A stretch of DNA of 64,000 nt, taken from the NCBI GenBank assembly GCA_036339995.1, contig JAYYZW010000049.1, positions 22,607-86,606 on the forward strand, in the 5' to 3' direction. This DNA comes from JAYYZW01 sp036339995. Its GTDB lineage: Bacteria > Pseudomonadota > Gammaproteobacteria > Ga0077536. The number at the start of each line of letters is the position of its first letter. The stretch's first letter is position 1. Below the pieces are notes generated by a model, which saw only the letters and a list, made by a program, of their open reading frames with translations, did not search any database and had not been told where the DNA came from. A program made the translations under genes and the position numbers. This document shows positions 47,227-56,646 of the stretch, piece after piece.

Positions 47227-47898
47227 ATGGATACCCCGCAGCCGACCGCGTCCAACGCGGGTACCTTGCGAATCACCGAAATATTTCTGTCCATTCAGGG
47301 CGAATCCACCCGTGTTGGACGCCCGACCGTGTTCGTCCGGACCACCGGATGCCCGCTTCGGTGTGTTTACTGTGACACCGCATACGCGTTTTCAGGCGGC
47401 CAATTGATGAGCATCGATGCGATCATCGAGCGAGTAAGGGAACTTAATGTCCCCCGCGTGACTTTGACGGGCGGTGAGCCTCTTGCGCAGAACGGTGCGT
47501 TCGAACTCCTCACGCGCTTGTGTAATGCGAACTTTGAGGTGTCGCTCGAAACGAGCGGTGCATGCGATGTTGCGTGCGTGGATCATCGAGTCATGAAGGT
47601 CCTCGACATCAAGACACCCGGATCGGGCGAGGTCAAGCGCAACCTGTGGTCGAATCTCGGGCATTTACACAAGCCGGACCAGTTGAAGTTCGTCATTTGC
47701 GGACGCGCCGATTACGAATGGAGCCGTGCGAGAATCTCGGAGTTGCAAATCGACGAAGACGTTGAAATCCTTTTATCACCCAGCTACGGCGCCGTCGAAG
47801 CGCGGGAACTGGCCGAGTGGATACTGGAAGATTCACTGAACGTGCGGCTGCAGGTACAGCTTCATAAATATCTTTGGGGAGACGTCCCTGGACGCTGA
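47227..47898 (+). CDS. queE: 7-carboxy-7-deazaguanine synthase
   Basis: QueE is a radical-SAM enzyme that converts carboxytetrahydropterin to 7-carboxy-7-deazaguanine in queuosine synthesis. The 223-residue protein has FLSIQGESTRVGRPTVFVR and the cluster motif CPLRCVYC (Cx3Cx2C), then TLTGGEPL and the terminal QVQLHKYLWGD. It overlaps queC by 11 bases if the proposed CTG start of queC is right. A family A repeat lies immediately upstream and separates it from cpoB. Confidence 0.96.
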   Translation: MDTPQPTASNAGTLRITEIFLSIQGESTRVGRPTVFVRTTGCPLRCVYCDTAYAFSGGQLMSIDAIIERVRELNVPRVTLTGGEPLAQNGAFELLTRLCNANFEVSLETSGACDVACVDHRVMKVLDIKTPGSGEVKRNLWSNLGHLHKPDQLKFVICGRADYEWSRARISELQIDEDVEILLSPSYGAVEARELAEWILEDSLNVRLQVQLHKYLWGDVPGR

Positions 47899-48589
47899 GC
47901 CTTCGGCAGTCATCTTGCTTTCGGGTGGACTCGATTCCGCGACCGTACTTGCGCTGGCGCGCGGGCGAGGCCACGTCTGCTATGCGCTGAGTATCGATTA
48001 CGGTCAGCGGCACGCGTGCGAACTCGAGGCGGCGAAACGCATAGCCGCCGATTTGGGGGCCGTCGAACACCGGATCGTCAAAGTCGATTACGGCCAGTTC
48101 GGCGGATCCGCACTGACCGACGATGCCATCGCGGTTCCCAATGCGCCGATGTCCGGTATCCCGGTGACCTACGTGCCTGCGCGCAATACGGTCATGCTCG
48201 CTATTGCACTGGGTTGGAGTGAAATTCTCAACGCACGCGAAATTCATATCGGCGTCAACGCCATCGATTACTCCGGTTATCCTGATTGCAGGCCAGAATT
48301 CATTCAACAATTCCAGCGCCTGGCCGCATGGGCAACAAAGGCCGGCGTAGAGGGCCGCGGTGTTTCCATCAAAGCCCCTTTGATCGAGATGAGCAAAGCT
48401 GAAATCATCAATAAGGGCACCGAGCTAGGCGTCGATTACAGCCTCACGGTGAGTTGTTATCAGCCAAATGACATGACCCTTGCCTGTGGAAGTTGCGATG
48501 CATGTCGCATCCGACGCGATGGTTTCGCGGCCGCAGGCATTGCCGATCCCACTCGCTACGGAGAATCGTCCAGCGCCCCTATTGGATGA
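47888..48589 (+). CDS. queC: 7-cyano-7-deazaguanine synthase, probable CTG start
   Basis: QueC makes preQ0 from 7-carboxy-7-deazaguanine, ammonia and ATP. The P-loop AVILLSGGLDSATVLA, the YVPARNTVMLAIAL segment and the zinc-binding cysteines (SCYQ..., CGSCDACRIR) are all present. In its frame the last upstream stop is at 47837-47839, and there is no ATG, GTG or TTG until TTG 47915, which would remove the first beta strand. CTG 47888 follows GGGGAG by six bases and gives a complete 233-residue protein, so it is the most probable start; TTG 47915 or an assembly error are alternatives. It is coupled to queE. Confidence 0.9.
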   Translation: MDAEPSAVILLSGGLDSATVLALARGRGHVCYALSIDYGQRHACELEAAKRIAADLGAVEHRIVKVDYGQFGGSALTDDAIAVPNAPMSGIPVTYVPARNTVMLAIALGWSEILNAREIHIGVNAIDYSGYPDCRPEFIQQFQRLAAWATKAGVEGRGVSIKAPLIEMSKAEIINKGTELGVDYSLTVSCYQPNDMTLACGSCDACRIRRDGFAAAGIADPTRYGESSSAPIG

Positions 48590-48835
48590 AGGACGGCGGA
48601 TGCCGGCGGAGGATAGCTGCGTTTGAACACCGGCCTGGAGCTCGCCTTCGAGCGGTGGCTATGGCGAAGTGAAAGCCAAGTCCAGATGTGCAGGGAGGCC
48701 CCGGTGCCGTCGTAAGTCGCAAGCAGTGGTACCAATTCCAAGTGGCTGGAACGTCGTCGAACCGCCTGATTATTCCTGTTTACTCAACAGCTTCATCTCA
48801 ACGCCGGGACCGCCTTAGTGCAATAAACGGGTTGC

Positions 48836-50911
48836 TTAGATTGTCGGAGCGCCCATTACCGAGGCCAGGCCCGCGGTCAATGTCTCGCGCAGGCGATGGT
48901 AGGTATTGTAGAGCGAGCGTATCGCCCGAACGTAAATGATGGTCTGGCCGCATCGGCACGGCGTGTCGTCGTTCGACATCGTGCGCATCGCCTGCTCGAC
49001 GTGCCCGAACCAAAGATTCGGATCCAAGGCTTGTTTTTGAGCGCGATGTCGTGCCAGGTCGATTCGATTAAACCCGATATTGTATGAGGCCAGCGCAAAC
49101 CACGTGCGCTCACGCGGAGGAATCTGATCATCGAAACGGTTCCATAAATAACGCAGGTACTTGATGCCCCCTCGAATCCCCGCTTCCGGGTCGAAGGGAT
49201 CGCTTACGCCCATGTCATGCGCAGTGCCGGGCAGGAGCTGCATCAGGCCGAGAGCACCGGCCTCTGATTGCGCGCCCGGGTCGAACTGACTCTCCTGGTA
49301 CATTTGCGCGACGATCAATCGCCAGTCGAAATCGTAGGTATCTGCGTACCGCTGAACCAGGTCGTCATACGGCGATAGACGCCCGAGGTGTGAAAATTGA
49401 GTATAGCGCGAGCGACCGAAGTATCGCCGTGCCAGCACGTTGTAAGTCTCCATGCGAAATTGATCGCGCAAAAAATGATCGATCGCGGCGCGCAAATTAG
49501 TATCGCGCGTACGCACGGTCCATGCGTAGTTAAACTGCACGGGCAGTGAAGCACCCGCTTGAATCAGAGGATGACCGTCGCGTATGTCGTCGACCGCGTA
49601 CGCATCGATGATCGCGGCATCGATAATCCAATTCTCCAGCTGATCGATGATGCTATCCAACGGCGTATCAGGGTTGATGATTATGGGTTCGATTGCCGTT
49701 CCAGCAGCAACGAGTTCTCCCAGTGCTCGATGGTGGACCGTACTTCCCAGCACCGCGACTCGTTTGCCATTCAGGTGTTCCGGGCGCGATATACCGTTGC
49801 CGGTACGGCTGATGATGACGGAAGCGGAATGAAAATAGTCGCGCGATTGTTCGAGCGCCGGATCATTTCGGACGTCGCGTGCGTTGATCCGCGTCGTGAT
49901 GACATCGCCAGCACCTGTTCGCAGCCATTTCAATATCTGCTGATCTGTTTCGCCGACGAGAAACTCGACGCTGAGTCCGTGCTCTCGGGTAAAAAGGCGG
50001 GCCAGTTCGTATTCAAAGCCGACGGGTTGGCCTCCTCTCAGAAAATAGTTTTGCGGATCGATCCTCGTGATGACGCGTAGCACGCGGCGCCGTTTGATAT
50101 CGTCCAGATCGCCGAGCGCGGGGCGGGGGGCGAGAAACGAAGCATGAAACCTTTGCAGGTATCGATTGACGTTGTCCCTGAGATGGCCTCCTTTCTTCCG
50201 GAAATACCAGCTCACCGCTCTGAGATCGGACAATTCGAATAGTGTTTCAAGCCCGGGCAAATTTTCGAGCGGATTTTCGTCGGGCCGCTGGGCGATCACG
50301 GCAATGTCGTAATTACCGTCCGACGTACCTTTCAGTATCGCGTCACGCGAGGTATCGACGGGCAGGACGACGATGCTGATGTCCGGCACGCGACTTTGAA
50401 GCCGATTGAAATAGGGCCACAAGGGTGACGCCAGCGGCACGGCCACCCGGTAACCGTCAAGTTCTCGAGGGTTGCTCGCGGTGATACCGTGGCGTCCGAT
50501 CGCGTAATAACGGTATTCACCCATCGGAACACTCGCGCTCAGTTTCGGATCATTGACCAGTGAGGGCGGCAGATCGGCGACCACGACATCACCTTCGCCC
50601 TTCAGCAGCCGGCTATGGAGTTCACTGGGTTGATACGCGTCCAGCCACTTGATGGCCAGACCCTGCCGACGCGCAAAATCGGTGAGCATGCGGAACTCAC
50701 CGCTGGTATCGCGGTGCGGATGGTTGATTTCGTGGTGCTTGAGTTTCAATACGCGCAATACGCGCGCATCGTGGTTTACGGGCGTTTCCCCAGCTCCTGG
50801 GGCCGGATGGAAAAAGAGCGCAAAAGCTGCTGCTGCCGCGACGAGCAGATAAGATCTTCGCGGGCACTGGATGACCCGCCGACCAAGCATGAGAAAACGC
50901 GCCATCGGCAT
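48836..50911 (-). CDS. MltF-like lytic transglycosylase with two solute-binding domains
   Basis: The 691-residue protein has a signal peptide or anchor near residues 20-40. Two tandem periplasmic-binding (SBP_bac_3-like) domains follow: about 50-260 (LRVLKLKHHE, PRELDGYRVAVPLASP) and about 275-500 (RRRVLRVITRIDPQNYFLRG, GKRVAVLGSTVHH, DAAIIDAYAV). The C-terminal SLT domain starts near residue 510, with the catalytic Glu540 in YQESQFDPGAQSEAGALGLM. MltF of E. coli has a single sensor domain and about 518 residues, so this has an extra N-terminal copy. It cleaves peptidoglycan, probably modulated by a ligand. It stands alone between queC and murU. Confidence 0.9.
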   Translation of the reverse strand: MPMARFLMLGRRVIQCPRRSYLLVAAAAAFALFFHPAPGAGETPVNHDARVLRVLKLKHHEINHPHRDTSGEFRMLTDFARRQGLAIKWLDAYQPSELHSRLLKGEGDVVVADLPPSLVNDPKLSASVPMGEYRYYAIGRHGITASNPRELDGYRVAVPLASPLWPYFNRLQSRVPDISIVVLPVDTSRDAILKGTSDGNYDIAVIAQRPDENPLENLPGLETLFELSDLRAVSWYFRKKGGHLRDNVNRYLQRFHASFLAPRPALGDLDDIKRRRVLRVITRIDPQNYFLRGGQPVGFEYELARLFTREHGLSVEFLVGETDQQILKWLRTGAGDVITTRINARDVRNDPALEQSRDYFHSASVIISRTGNGISRPEHLNGKRVAVLGSTVHHRALGELVAAGTAIEPIIINPDTPLDSIIDQLENWIIDAAIIDAYAVDDIRDGHPLIQAGASLPVQFNYAWTVRTRDTNLRAAIDHFLRDQFRMETYNVLARRYFGRSRYTQFSHLGRLSPYDDLVQRYADTYDFDWRLIVAQMYQESQFDPGAQSEAGALGLMQLLPGTAHDMGVSDPFDPEAGIRGGIKYLRYLWNRFDDQIPPRERTWFALASYNIGFNRIDLARHRAQKQALDPNLWFGHVEQAMRTMSNDDTPCRCGQTIIYVRAIRSLYNTYHRLRETLTAGLASVMGAPTI

Positions 50912-51072
50912 CGCGACTGATTCGTCGATAAAATTGAGGGCTTCATCGGGTCGTCAGCCGTGGGTGAGGTGACGCCGTGCGCGGGCAATACTTATTGCGC
51001 TGCAGCATTATTGCTTGTTCCGCATTTGAGGTCAAGCATTGGCGCCGCTTTCTTTTGCGGTCGCAGTTTGTT

Positions 51073-51741
51073 TCACCGCTCTGCACCAAGCATCTCACGC
51101 AGCCGTTCGAGGCGTTCAGGCGTTCCGATATCGAACCAGGCGCCGGCGTGGATTTCGCCCGAAAGGCGGCCGCCACGAGCGTGCTCTATCAGCAATGGCG
51201 CCAGCGGAAATCGGTCTTGCGTCATGCCGGTGAAAAATGCCGGCGTATAAACGCCGATGCCCGTATAAGTATAAGGATTGTGATCGCGGCGTTCGATCTT
51301 GAAACCGTTCAGCGCGAAATCCCCGGCGGCGTGATGCGGTGGATTCGGGACCACTACGATATGCGCTGCGGCGTCTCCCCGAATCGTGCAGGAACCGAAA
51401 TCGTAGTCCGTCCAGATGTCCGCATTAACGACCAGAAAAGGTTCATGTCCCAGCATAGGCAATGCCCGCCGGATCCCGCCACCCGTTTCCAGCGGCTCGC
51501 CGGGTTCCCGCGAATAACTGATCTCGATACCGAGTCCGCCGTCATTACCTAGACGCTGTTCAATGCGGTCGCCGAGATGAGAAACATTAATGACGACACT
51601 TTCGATTCCGGCGCGGACAAGTGCGGTCAAATGGCGTTGTATCAAAGTCTCGCCGTCGACTTTGATCAACGGCTTTGGCACGGTATTCGTCAACGGCGCC
51701 AGGCGTTCGCCTTTACCCGCCGCGAGGATCATGGCTTTCAC
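51073..51741 (-). CDS. murU: N-acetylmuramate 1-phosphate uridylyltransferase (MurU-like)
   Basis: MurU activates recycled MurNAc-1-phosphate to UDP-MurNAc, bypassing fosfomycin-sensitive MurA. The 222-residue nucleotidyltransferase has AMILAAGKGERLAPLTNTVPKPL, ETGGGIRRALP, FLVVNADIWTDYDF and the C-terminal WFDIGTPERL. GTG 51741 gives (M)KAMILAAGKGERL, the family start; ATGs upstream (51747-51774) belong to an apparent duplication of the same short coding motif. Its usual partner amgK (MurNAc kinase) is not adjacent. The adjacent lytic transglycosylase suggests a peptidoglycan recycling context. Confidence 0.87.
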   Translation of the reverse strand: MKAMILAAGKGERLAPLTNTVPKPLIKVDGETLIQRHLTALVRAGIESVVINVSHLGDRIEQRLGNDGGLGIEISYSREPGEPLETGGGIRRALPMLGHEPFLVVNADIWTDYDFGSCTIRGDAAAHIVVVPNPPHHAAGDFALNGFKIERRDHNPYTYTGIGVYTPAFFTGMTQDRFPLAPLLIEHARGGRLSGEIHAGAWFDIGTPERLERLREMLGAER

Positions 51742-51862
51742 GATCATCATGGCCTTCATTCTCTTAAATGACATTATACGTCTGACTCGTCGTGAGGCGT
51801 CTGTGTCATCGCCATCATCAATCTGGCATCATTGACGTCATATCGGATGGCGCAATGGAGTC

Positions 51863-52819
51863 ATGTTAGAAGCGTTTGGGGTTGTTTGCGTCGGGCTGAT
51901 CTTGCTGACTTACGGTGCCGATCGTTTCGTAGACGGCGCGGCGGCGACGGCGGCTAATTTCGGGGTTCAACCGCTCCTGATAGGCCTCATCGTCGTCGGA
52001 TTCGCAACGTCGACACCCGAAATGCTGGTATCGGGAGTTGCTGCATTAAACGGCAACCCCACCATGGGCATCGGCAATGCCATCGGATCGAACATTGCCA
52101 ATATCGGTCTCGTGCTTGGAGTTACCGCGATCCTTGCTCCCCTGACCGTTCGGTCGGAAATCCTGAAGCGGGAATTTCCCGTAATGTTCATCGGGCTGCT
52201 GTTCGCCTCCTTATTACTGTTGGATTGTTCGCTGACCCGCGTCGATGGCGTGCTCTTGGTCGGCGGATTTTTCGTGGCGTTTTTCTGTACCGTGTGGCTC
52301 GGTTTGCGGGCGCGGACCACCGATCCCCTCGTTCAGGAATTCGACCACGAGCTAACCGGGCGGATGTCGACTGCCGCTGCCTCGTTCTGGATCGTGGCCG
52401 GCCTTGCGATACTGTTGCTGGGATCGAAATTACTCGTTTCAGGCGCCGTCGACATCGCCCGCCATTTCGGTGTGAGTGACATTGTCATAGGTTTGACGAT
52501 AGTGGCAGTGGGTACGAGCCTGCCTGAACTCGCGGCTTCAATTTTCAGCGCGTTGAAGAATCAACCCGAAATGGCCCTGGGCAATGTCATAGGGTCTAAC
52601 ATGTTCAATACTCTGGGGGTGCTCGCCACACCGGCGTTGATCCACCCAACAGAGTTCGGCGCCGAAGTTATTCGGCGCGACGTCCCCATCATGTTGTGCC
52701 TGACCATAGCGCTATTCGCGATGTCGTGGTCCTACAAAAGGAGGCTCGGCCGCATCAGCCGTATGGAGGGCATGTTGTTGCTGAGCGCTTTCATCGGGTA
52801 CCAATACTTTCTTTTCTGA
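51863..52819 (+). CDS. yrbG: Calcium/sodium antiporter (YrbG type)
   Basis: An inner-membrane cation exchanger of the CaCA family with 318 residues and about ten helices. The two alpha repeats are visible: GFATSTPEMLVSGVAAL with GIGNAIGSNIANIGLV, and AVGTSLPELAASIFSAL with LGNVIGSNMFNTLGV. It probably exchanges Ca2+ for Na+ or H+. Its position before kdsD is the same as in E. coli. It is divergent from murU. Confidence 0.94.
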   Translation: MLEAFGVVCVGLILLTYGADRFVDGAAATAANFGVQPLLIGLIVVGFATSTPEMLVSGVAALNGNPTMGIGNAIGSNIANIGLVLGVTAILAPLTVRSEILKREFPVMFIGLLFASLLLLDCSLTRVDGVLLVGGFFVAFFCTVWLGLRARTTDPLVQEFDHELTGRMSTAAASFWIVAGLAILLLGSKLLVSGAVDIARHFGVSDIVIGLTIVAVGTSLPELAASIFSALKNQPEMALGNVIGSNMFNTLGVLATPALIHPTEFGAEVIRRDVPIMLCLTIALFAMSWSYKRRLGRISRMEGMLLLSAFIGYQYFLF

Positions 52820-52883
52820 TGAAAGTTTGATTAAGTCCGCGTAATACCTGGGAGGTCGAAAATCGCCAGGGCACTAGGGTTTA

Positions 52884-52911
52884 TTGGATATTTTTCAGAT
52901 AGGTTTAGTAT
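52884..52911 (+). promoter_or_regulatory. Possible sigma-70 promoter upstream of kdsD
   Basis: TTGGAT at 52884-52889 and TAGTAT at 52906-52911 with a 16-base spacer resemble -35 and -10 boxes, within the 283-bp gap between yrbG and kdsD. The -35 match is weak, so this is only a candidate. Confidence 0.25.
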
Positions 52912-53102
52912 CGATTGACCAGCGTACGAGAAAACGTACTTATGCGGAGGTCTGTGGAACGTTTCCCGCGTTACCATAGTGAAATAATGATTTCTCCGAG
53001 TTGAATTTTGCTTTTTATCAGGGAGCTGAATTGTCGCCGGAGATGCCCGTTCACCTAGAATGCTGCGTAAGGACTGACTGATTCAGGAGGGAGCATCGCA
53101 TC

Positions 53103-54113
53103 ATGTCCTCTAATCCCGATCACCCCGTTACGTATCAGGATATCGACGCCAAAAACCTGGCGGACATGGGTAAAGCCGTGCTGGAAATAGAGGCTCGGAC
53201 CCTGGTCGGCCTGATCAAGCGCGTCGACGAATCTTTTGTCGACGCGGCCCGCTACATGCTCGAATGCGACGGGCGGGTCGTCGTGCTAGGAATGGGCAAA
53301 TCCGGACACATCGGAGGCAAGGTAGCGGCAACCTTGGCGAGTACCGGGACACCGGCTTTTTTCGTACATCCCGGCGAAGCCAGCCATGGCGATATGGGCA
53401 TGATCACGGCCCTTGACGTCGTACTTGCCTTTTCCAATTCCGGTGAAACAGACGAACTGATCATTCTTCTGCCGCTGATCAAGCGGCTCGGTATTCCCTT
53501 TATCGCCATCACCGGTCACCCGGAATCGACCCTGGCGACCGCGGCCACGGTACACATTCACGTTGATGTGAAAGAAGAAGCGTGTCCGCTAGGTCTGGCT
53601 CCCACCTCAAGTACGACGGCGGCGCTCGCAATGGGTGACGCCCTGGCAATTGCCATGCTTCAAACGCGCGGGTTCACGGAGCGGGATTTCGCGCGCGCGC
53701 ATCCCGGGGGGACCTTAGGACGCAGGCTTCTTTTGAAAATCGACGACCTCATGCACACTGGCGATGAGATGCCCGTTGTGCGGCCGGAATCGTCTCTTCC
53801 CGAGGCGCTGGTCGAAATGACCCGCTCCGGACTTGGATTGACCGCCGTCGTGGGTGCGCAAGGGAAAGTCGAAGGGATCTTTACCGACGGTGATCTGCGC
53901 CGCGTGCTCGAACGCGATCACGACGTTCGGGAGGCGTGCATGAAAGACGTCATGACCCACAATTGCCAAACTGTCGGCCATGACGTCCTTGCTGCGGAGG
54001 CGCTGAGGATTATGCAGGAGCATAAGATCAACGCCCTGCTGGTAGTAGACGATGACAATAAACTTGCCGGTGTGCTTAATATGCATGATCTCCTGAGAGC
54101 AAGAGTGCTGTAG
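53103..54113 (+). CDS. kdsD: Arabinose-5-phosphate isomerase
   Basis: KdsD converts ribulose 5-phosphate to arabinose 5-phosphate, the first step to Kdo of LPS. The 336-residue protein has an N-terminal SIS sugar-isomerase domain (VVVLGMGKSGHIGGKVAATLASTG, FFVHPGEASHGDMGM, LAPTSSTTAALAMGDALA) and two C-terminal CBS domains (IFTDGDLRRVLERD, KINALLVVDDDNKLAGVLNM). The stop overlaps the kdsC GTG by one base. Confidence 0.97.
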   Translation: MSSNPDHPVTYQDIDAKNLADMGKAVLEIEARTLVGLIKRVDESFVDAARYMLECDGRVVVLGMGKSGHIGGKVAATLASTGTPAFFVHPGEASHGDMGMITALDVVLAFSNSGETDELIILLPLIKRLGIPFIAITGHPESTLATAATVHIHVDVKEEACPLGLAPTSSTTAALAMGDALAIAMLQTRGFTERDFARAHPGGTLGRRLLLKIDDLMHTGDEMPVVRPESSLPEALVEMTRSGLGLTAVVGAQGKVEGIFTDGDLRRVLERDHDVREACMKDVMTHNCQTVGHDVLAAEALRIMQEHKINALLVVDDDNKLAGVLNMHDLLRARVL

Positions 54114-54667
54114 TGGCCGATTCTGAAATCATGGATCGTGCGACACGGATCGAGTTGGCTGTATTCGACGTCGACGGCGTCATGACCGACGGTAGAATTA
54201 TGCTGGGGTCCGATGGTCGCGAATATAAAGCCTTTAATGTCCGCGATGGTCACGGGCTCGTCATGCTTGGAAAAATGGGGGTCGAGCGGGCGGTGATTAC
54301 CGGGCGCGTCTCACAGGCCGTCACTACGCGCATGAAAGAACTGGCGATCAAGCATGTTTATCAAGGCGTGCAGGACAAGCTCGCAATACTCGAATCGATT
54401 CTCGATACAGAAGATATCAGCTCAGAGAATGTCTGTTATGTGGGAGACGATGAACCGGATATCGTCGTTATGAGCGCCGTCGGATTCCCCGTCGCGGTCG
54501 CCGATGCCGAAAAACGTGTGCGTGAAGCCGCAATATGGATCACGACCCGGCCTGGCGGTAAGGGCGCGGTGCGCGAAGTCTGTGATTTGATCCTATACGC
54601 CTACGCTCAGCTAACTAGAAAACCGGCGCGTGGAAAAGCAGCTCCTGAAGCGACGTTCCAGGGGTAA
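54113..54667 (+). CDS. kdsC: Kdo-8-phosphate phosphatase
   Basis: KdsC is an HAD-superfamily phosphatase releasing Kdo. The 184-residue protein has the nucleophile motif VFDVDGVMTDG (Asp19, Asp21), the ITGR motif, and CYVGDDEPDI (usually GDD..D). The start is GTG 54113, overlapping the kdsD TAG. The C-terminal tail (KPARGKAAPEATFQG) is slightly extended. kdsD-kdsC-lptCAB form an operon. Confidence 0.96.
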   Translation: MADSEIMDRATRIELAVFDVDGVMTDGRIMLGSDGREYKAFNVRDGHGLVMLGKMGVERAVITGRVSQAVTTRMKELAIKHVYQGVQDKLAILESILDTEDISSENVCYVGDDEPDIVVMSAVGFPVAVADAEKRVREAAIWITTRPGGKGAVREVCDLILYAYAQLTRKPARGKAAPEATFQG

Positions 54668-54670
54668 GCG

Positions 54671-55237
54671 GTGAGTGCCTGGCTAACGGCGATCACCGCG
54701 TTACTGCTGGGAATTTTCAGTTTCTGGTTGTGGCAAAATCTGGATCAAGAGGAGATCACGGCGCGTCTGCCCGACCCACATGAGCCCGATTACTATATCG
54801 AGAACATGATCCGCACGACCACCGGAATCAAGGGCGAACTCAAAAACATTCTGCGTGCGGAACTCGTCGAGCATTTCCCCGACGATGATTCGACGGAATT
54901 GGCTAGCCCCCATCTTGAGATTTACAATGGGCAGGTCGAACCCTGGCACGTCATTGCAGAGCGCGGTTGGGTAAGCTCGGGTAACGATGTCGTCCTGTTG
55001 CACGGAGCGGTCGAGATCTGGCGGCTTGGTAAAGCAGGACAACGCGTCTATCAGGTCATAACATCGGAATTGAGGGTATTGCCAAAGGAACAATATGCTG
55101 AAACCGACAATCCAACGACTATCATTGGTCCGTCGACCGTAACACACGCGATCGGCATGCGGGCGAATTTCGCGCATGATCGTCTGGAACTACTCAAGCA
55201 GGTGAGAACCAAGCATGAAGTCAAACCGCAAAGTTAG
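54671..55237 (+). CDS. lptC: LPS export protein LptC
   Basis: LptC is a single-pass inner-membrane protein that receives LPS from LptB2FG and passes it to LptA. The 188-residue protein has an N-terminal anchor (AWLTAITALLLGIFSFWLW) and a beta-jellyroll periplasmic domain with ASPHLEIYNG and the NDVVLLHGAVEIWR strand. It starts three bases after kdsC and overlaps lptA by 23 bases. Confidence 0.94.
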   Translation: MSAWLTAITALLLGIFSFWLWQNLDQEEITARLPDPHEPDYYIENMIRTTTGIKGELKNILRAELVEHFPDDDSTELASPHLEIYNGQVEPWHVIAERGWVSSGNDVVLLHGAVEIWRLGKAGQRVYQVITSELRVLPKEQYAETDNPTTIIGPSTVTHAIGMRANFAHDRLELLKQVRTKHEVKPQS

Positions 55238-55760
55238 ACTTCTATCCATTCTACTGGCTGTATTCGGCAGTCAATGTATGGCCTTGTCCACGGATTCCGA
55301 GCAGCCGATTGAAATCGAAGCAGACTTTGCTGAACTCGACGACGAAGAGGGAACGACGGTGTACGTGGGCAACGTGATCGTGATCCAAGGTTCGATTCGG
55401 ATGACTGGCGATCGATTGCGGGTCAACTTCACCGAGGATCGAGACCTCAAAGAGGTTTATCTGGAAGGGCAGCCTGCAACTTTCAAGCAAACCCCGGACG
55501 ATGCGGTCCACGACGTCGAGGGTGAAGCGCTGATGATGGAATACCATGCGCTGAAAAATCTTCTTTTCCTGATCGAAAAAGCCAAGGTGACCCAAGGCGA
55601 AAGATTATTTCAGGGTCACAGAATCAGTTACGATACCGAGAAAAGCATCATTACGGCGCGTTCTTCTCGTGCTGGAAAAGCCGACAAGGACGAACGGCGG
55701 AAGGAAACAAGCGGCCGCGTTCGTATAATAATCCCTCCAAAGAAAAAGAGAGATCGATAA
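55215..55760 (+). CDS. lptA: LPS transport periplasmic protein LptA
   Basis: LptA polymers bridge the periplasm for LPS. The 181-residue protein has a signal peptide (VRLLSILLAVFGSQCMA), then the OstA-like jellyroll: PIEIEADFAELDDEEGTTVYVGNV with the I.G..RMTGDRLRV pattern and a highly basic C-terminus (PPKKKRDR). ATG 55215 lies within the lptC end. A 160-base gap separates it from lptB. Confidence 0.94.
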   Translation: MKSNRKVRLLSILLAVFGSQCMALSTDSEQPIEIEADFAELDDEEGTTVYVGNVIVIQGSIRMTGDRLRVNFTEDRDLKEVYLEGQPATFKQTPDDAVHDVEGEALMMEYHALKNLLFLIEKAKVTQGERLFQGHRISYDTEKSIITARSSRAGKADKDERRKETSGRVRIIIPPKKKRDR

Positions 55761-55920
55761 AGCCGGGATAGACTACGATATTCGACGCGGATTTCATCAA
55801 TTCCAGCAGTCGACAATTGCCTCATCACGGCACCCTTGAGGGTTCACAAGCTTTGATGTCTGTCGAATTCGAAAATGGCGCTGGGGGCACCGGCCTAGAA
55901 CAACGACCCCGAAAATTCCT

Positions 55921-56646
55921 ATGAGTGTTCTGTCAGTCCGCCATTTAGCTAAAACCTATCGCTCGCGCCGGGTCGTCAAGGATGTCAGCCTCACGGTCCA
56001 CAGCGGCGAGATCATCGGCCTGCTGGGACCAAACGGGGCCGGCAAAACGACAAGCTTTTACATGATCGTAGGCCTGGTCGTTAGTGAGGGGGGGTCGATT
56101 CATCTCGATAGCGACGAACTGACGCGGCTTCCGATGGACGTGCGAGCCCGTAAGGGTCTGGGCTATCTTCCCCAGGAAGCGTCTGTATTTCGCAAGCTTA
56201 CCGTCGAACAGAACATTCTCGGCGTGCTTGAGATCATTCCCGATTTGAACGCACATCAAAGGCAACGTCGCCTCGATGCCTTGTTGCGCGAATTCCATAT
56301 CGCGCATATAAAACACAATCTCGGTATGTCCTTATCGGGCGGCGAGCGGCGCCGTGTTGAGATCGCACGTTCACTGGCAACGCAGCCCAGATTCATCCTG
56401 CTGGACGAGCCTTTCGCAGGTGTAGACCCGATATCCGTGGGCGACATTCAGCGGATCATCAGCCACCTCAAACAGATCGGAATTGGCGTATTGATTACTG
56501 ATCACAACGTACAAGAGACGTTGAGGATATGCGATCGCGCCTATATCGTGAATGAGGGCATGATCATCGCGGAAGGTGACGCGGAGGCGATTCTGAAGAA
56601 CGATAAAGTCCGCCAGGTTTATCTTGGTGATAAATTCACGCTATAA
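55921..56646 (+). CDS. lptB: LPS export ABC transporter ATPase LptB
   Basis: LptB energises LPS extraction from the inner membrane. The 241-residue ATPase has Walker A GPNGAGKTT (36-44), the Q-loop in YLPQEASVFRKL, signature LSGGERRRVEIARSL, Walker B FILLDEPFAGVDP and the switch ITDHNV. LptF and LptG are not in the window. rpoN follows after 179 bases, the classic order. Confidence 0.97.
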   Translation: MSVLSVRHLAKTYRSRRVVKDVSLTVHSGEIIGLLGPNGAGKTTSFYMIVGLVVSEGGSIHLDSDELTRLPMDVRARKGLGYLPQEASVFRKLTVEQNILGVLEIIPDLNAHQRQRRLDALLREFHIAHIKHNLGMSLSGGERRRVEIARSLATQPRFILLDEPFAGVDPISVGDIQRIISHLKQIGIGVLITDHNVQETLRICDRAYIVNEGMIIAEGDAEAILKNDKVRQVYLGDKFTL

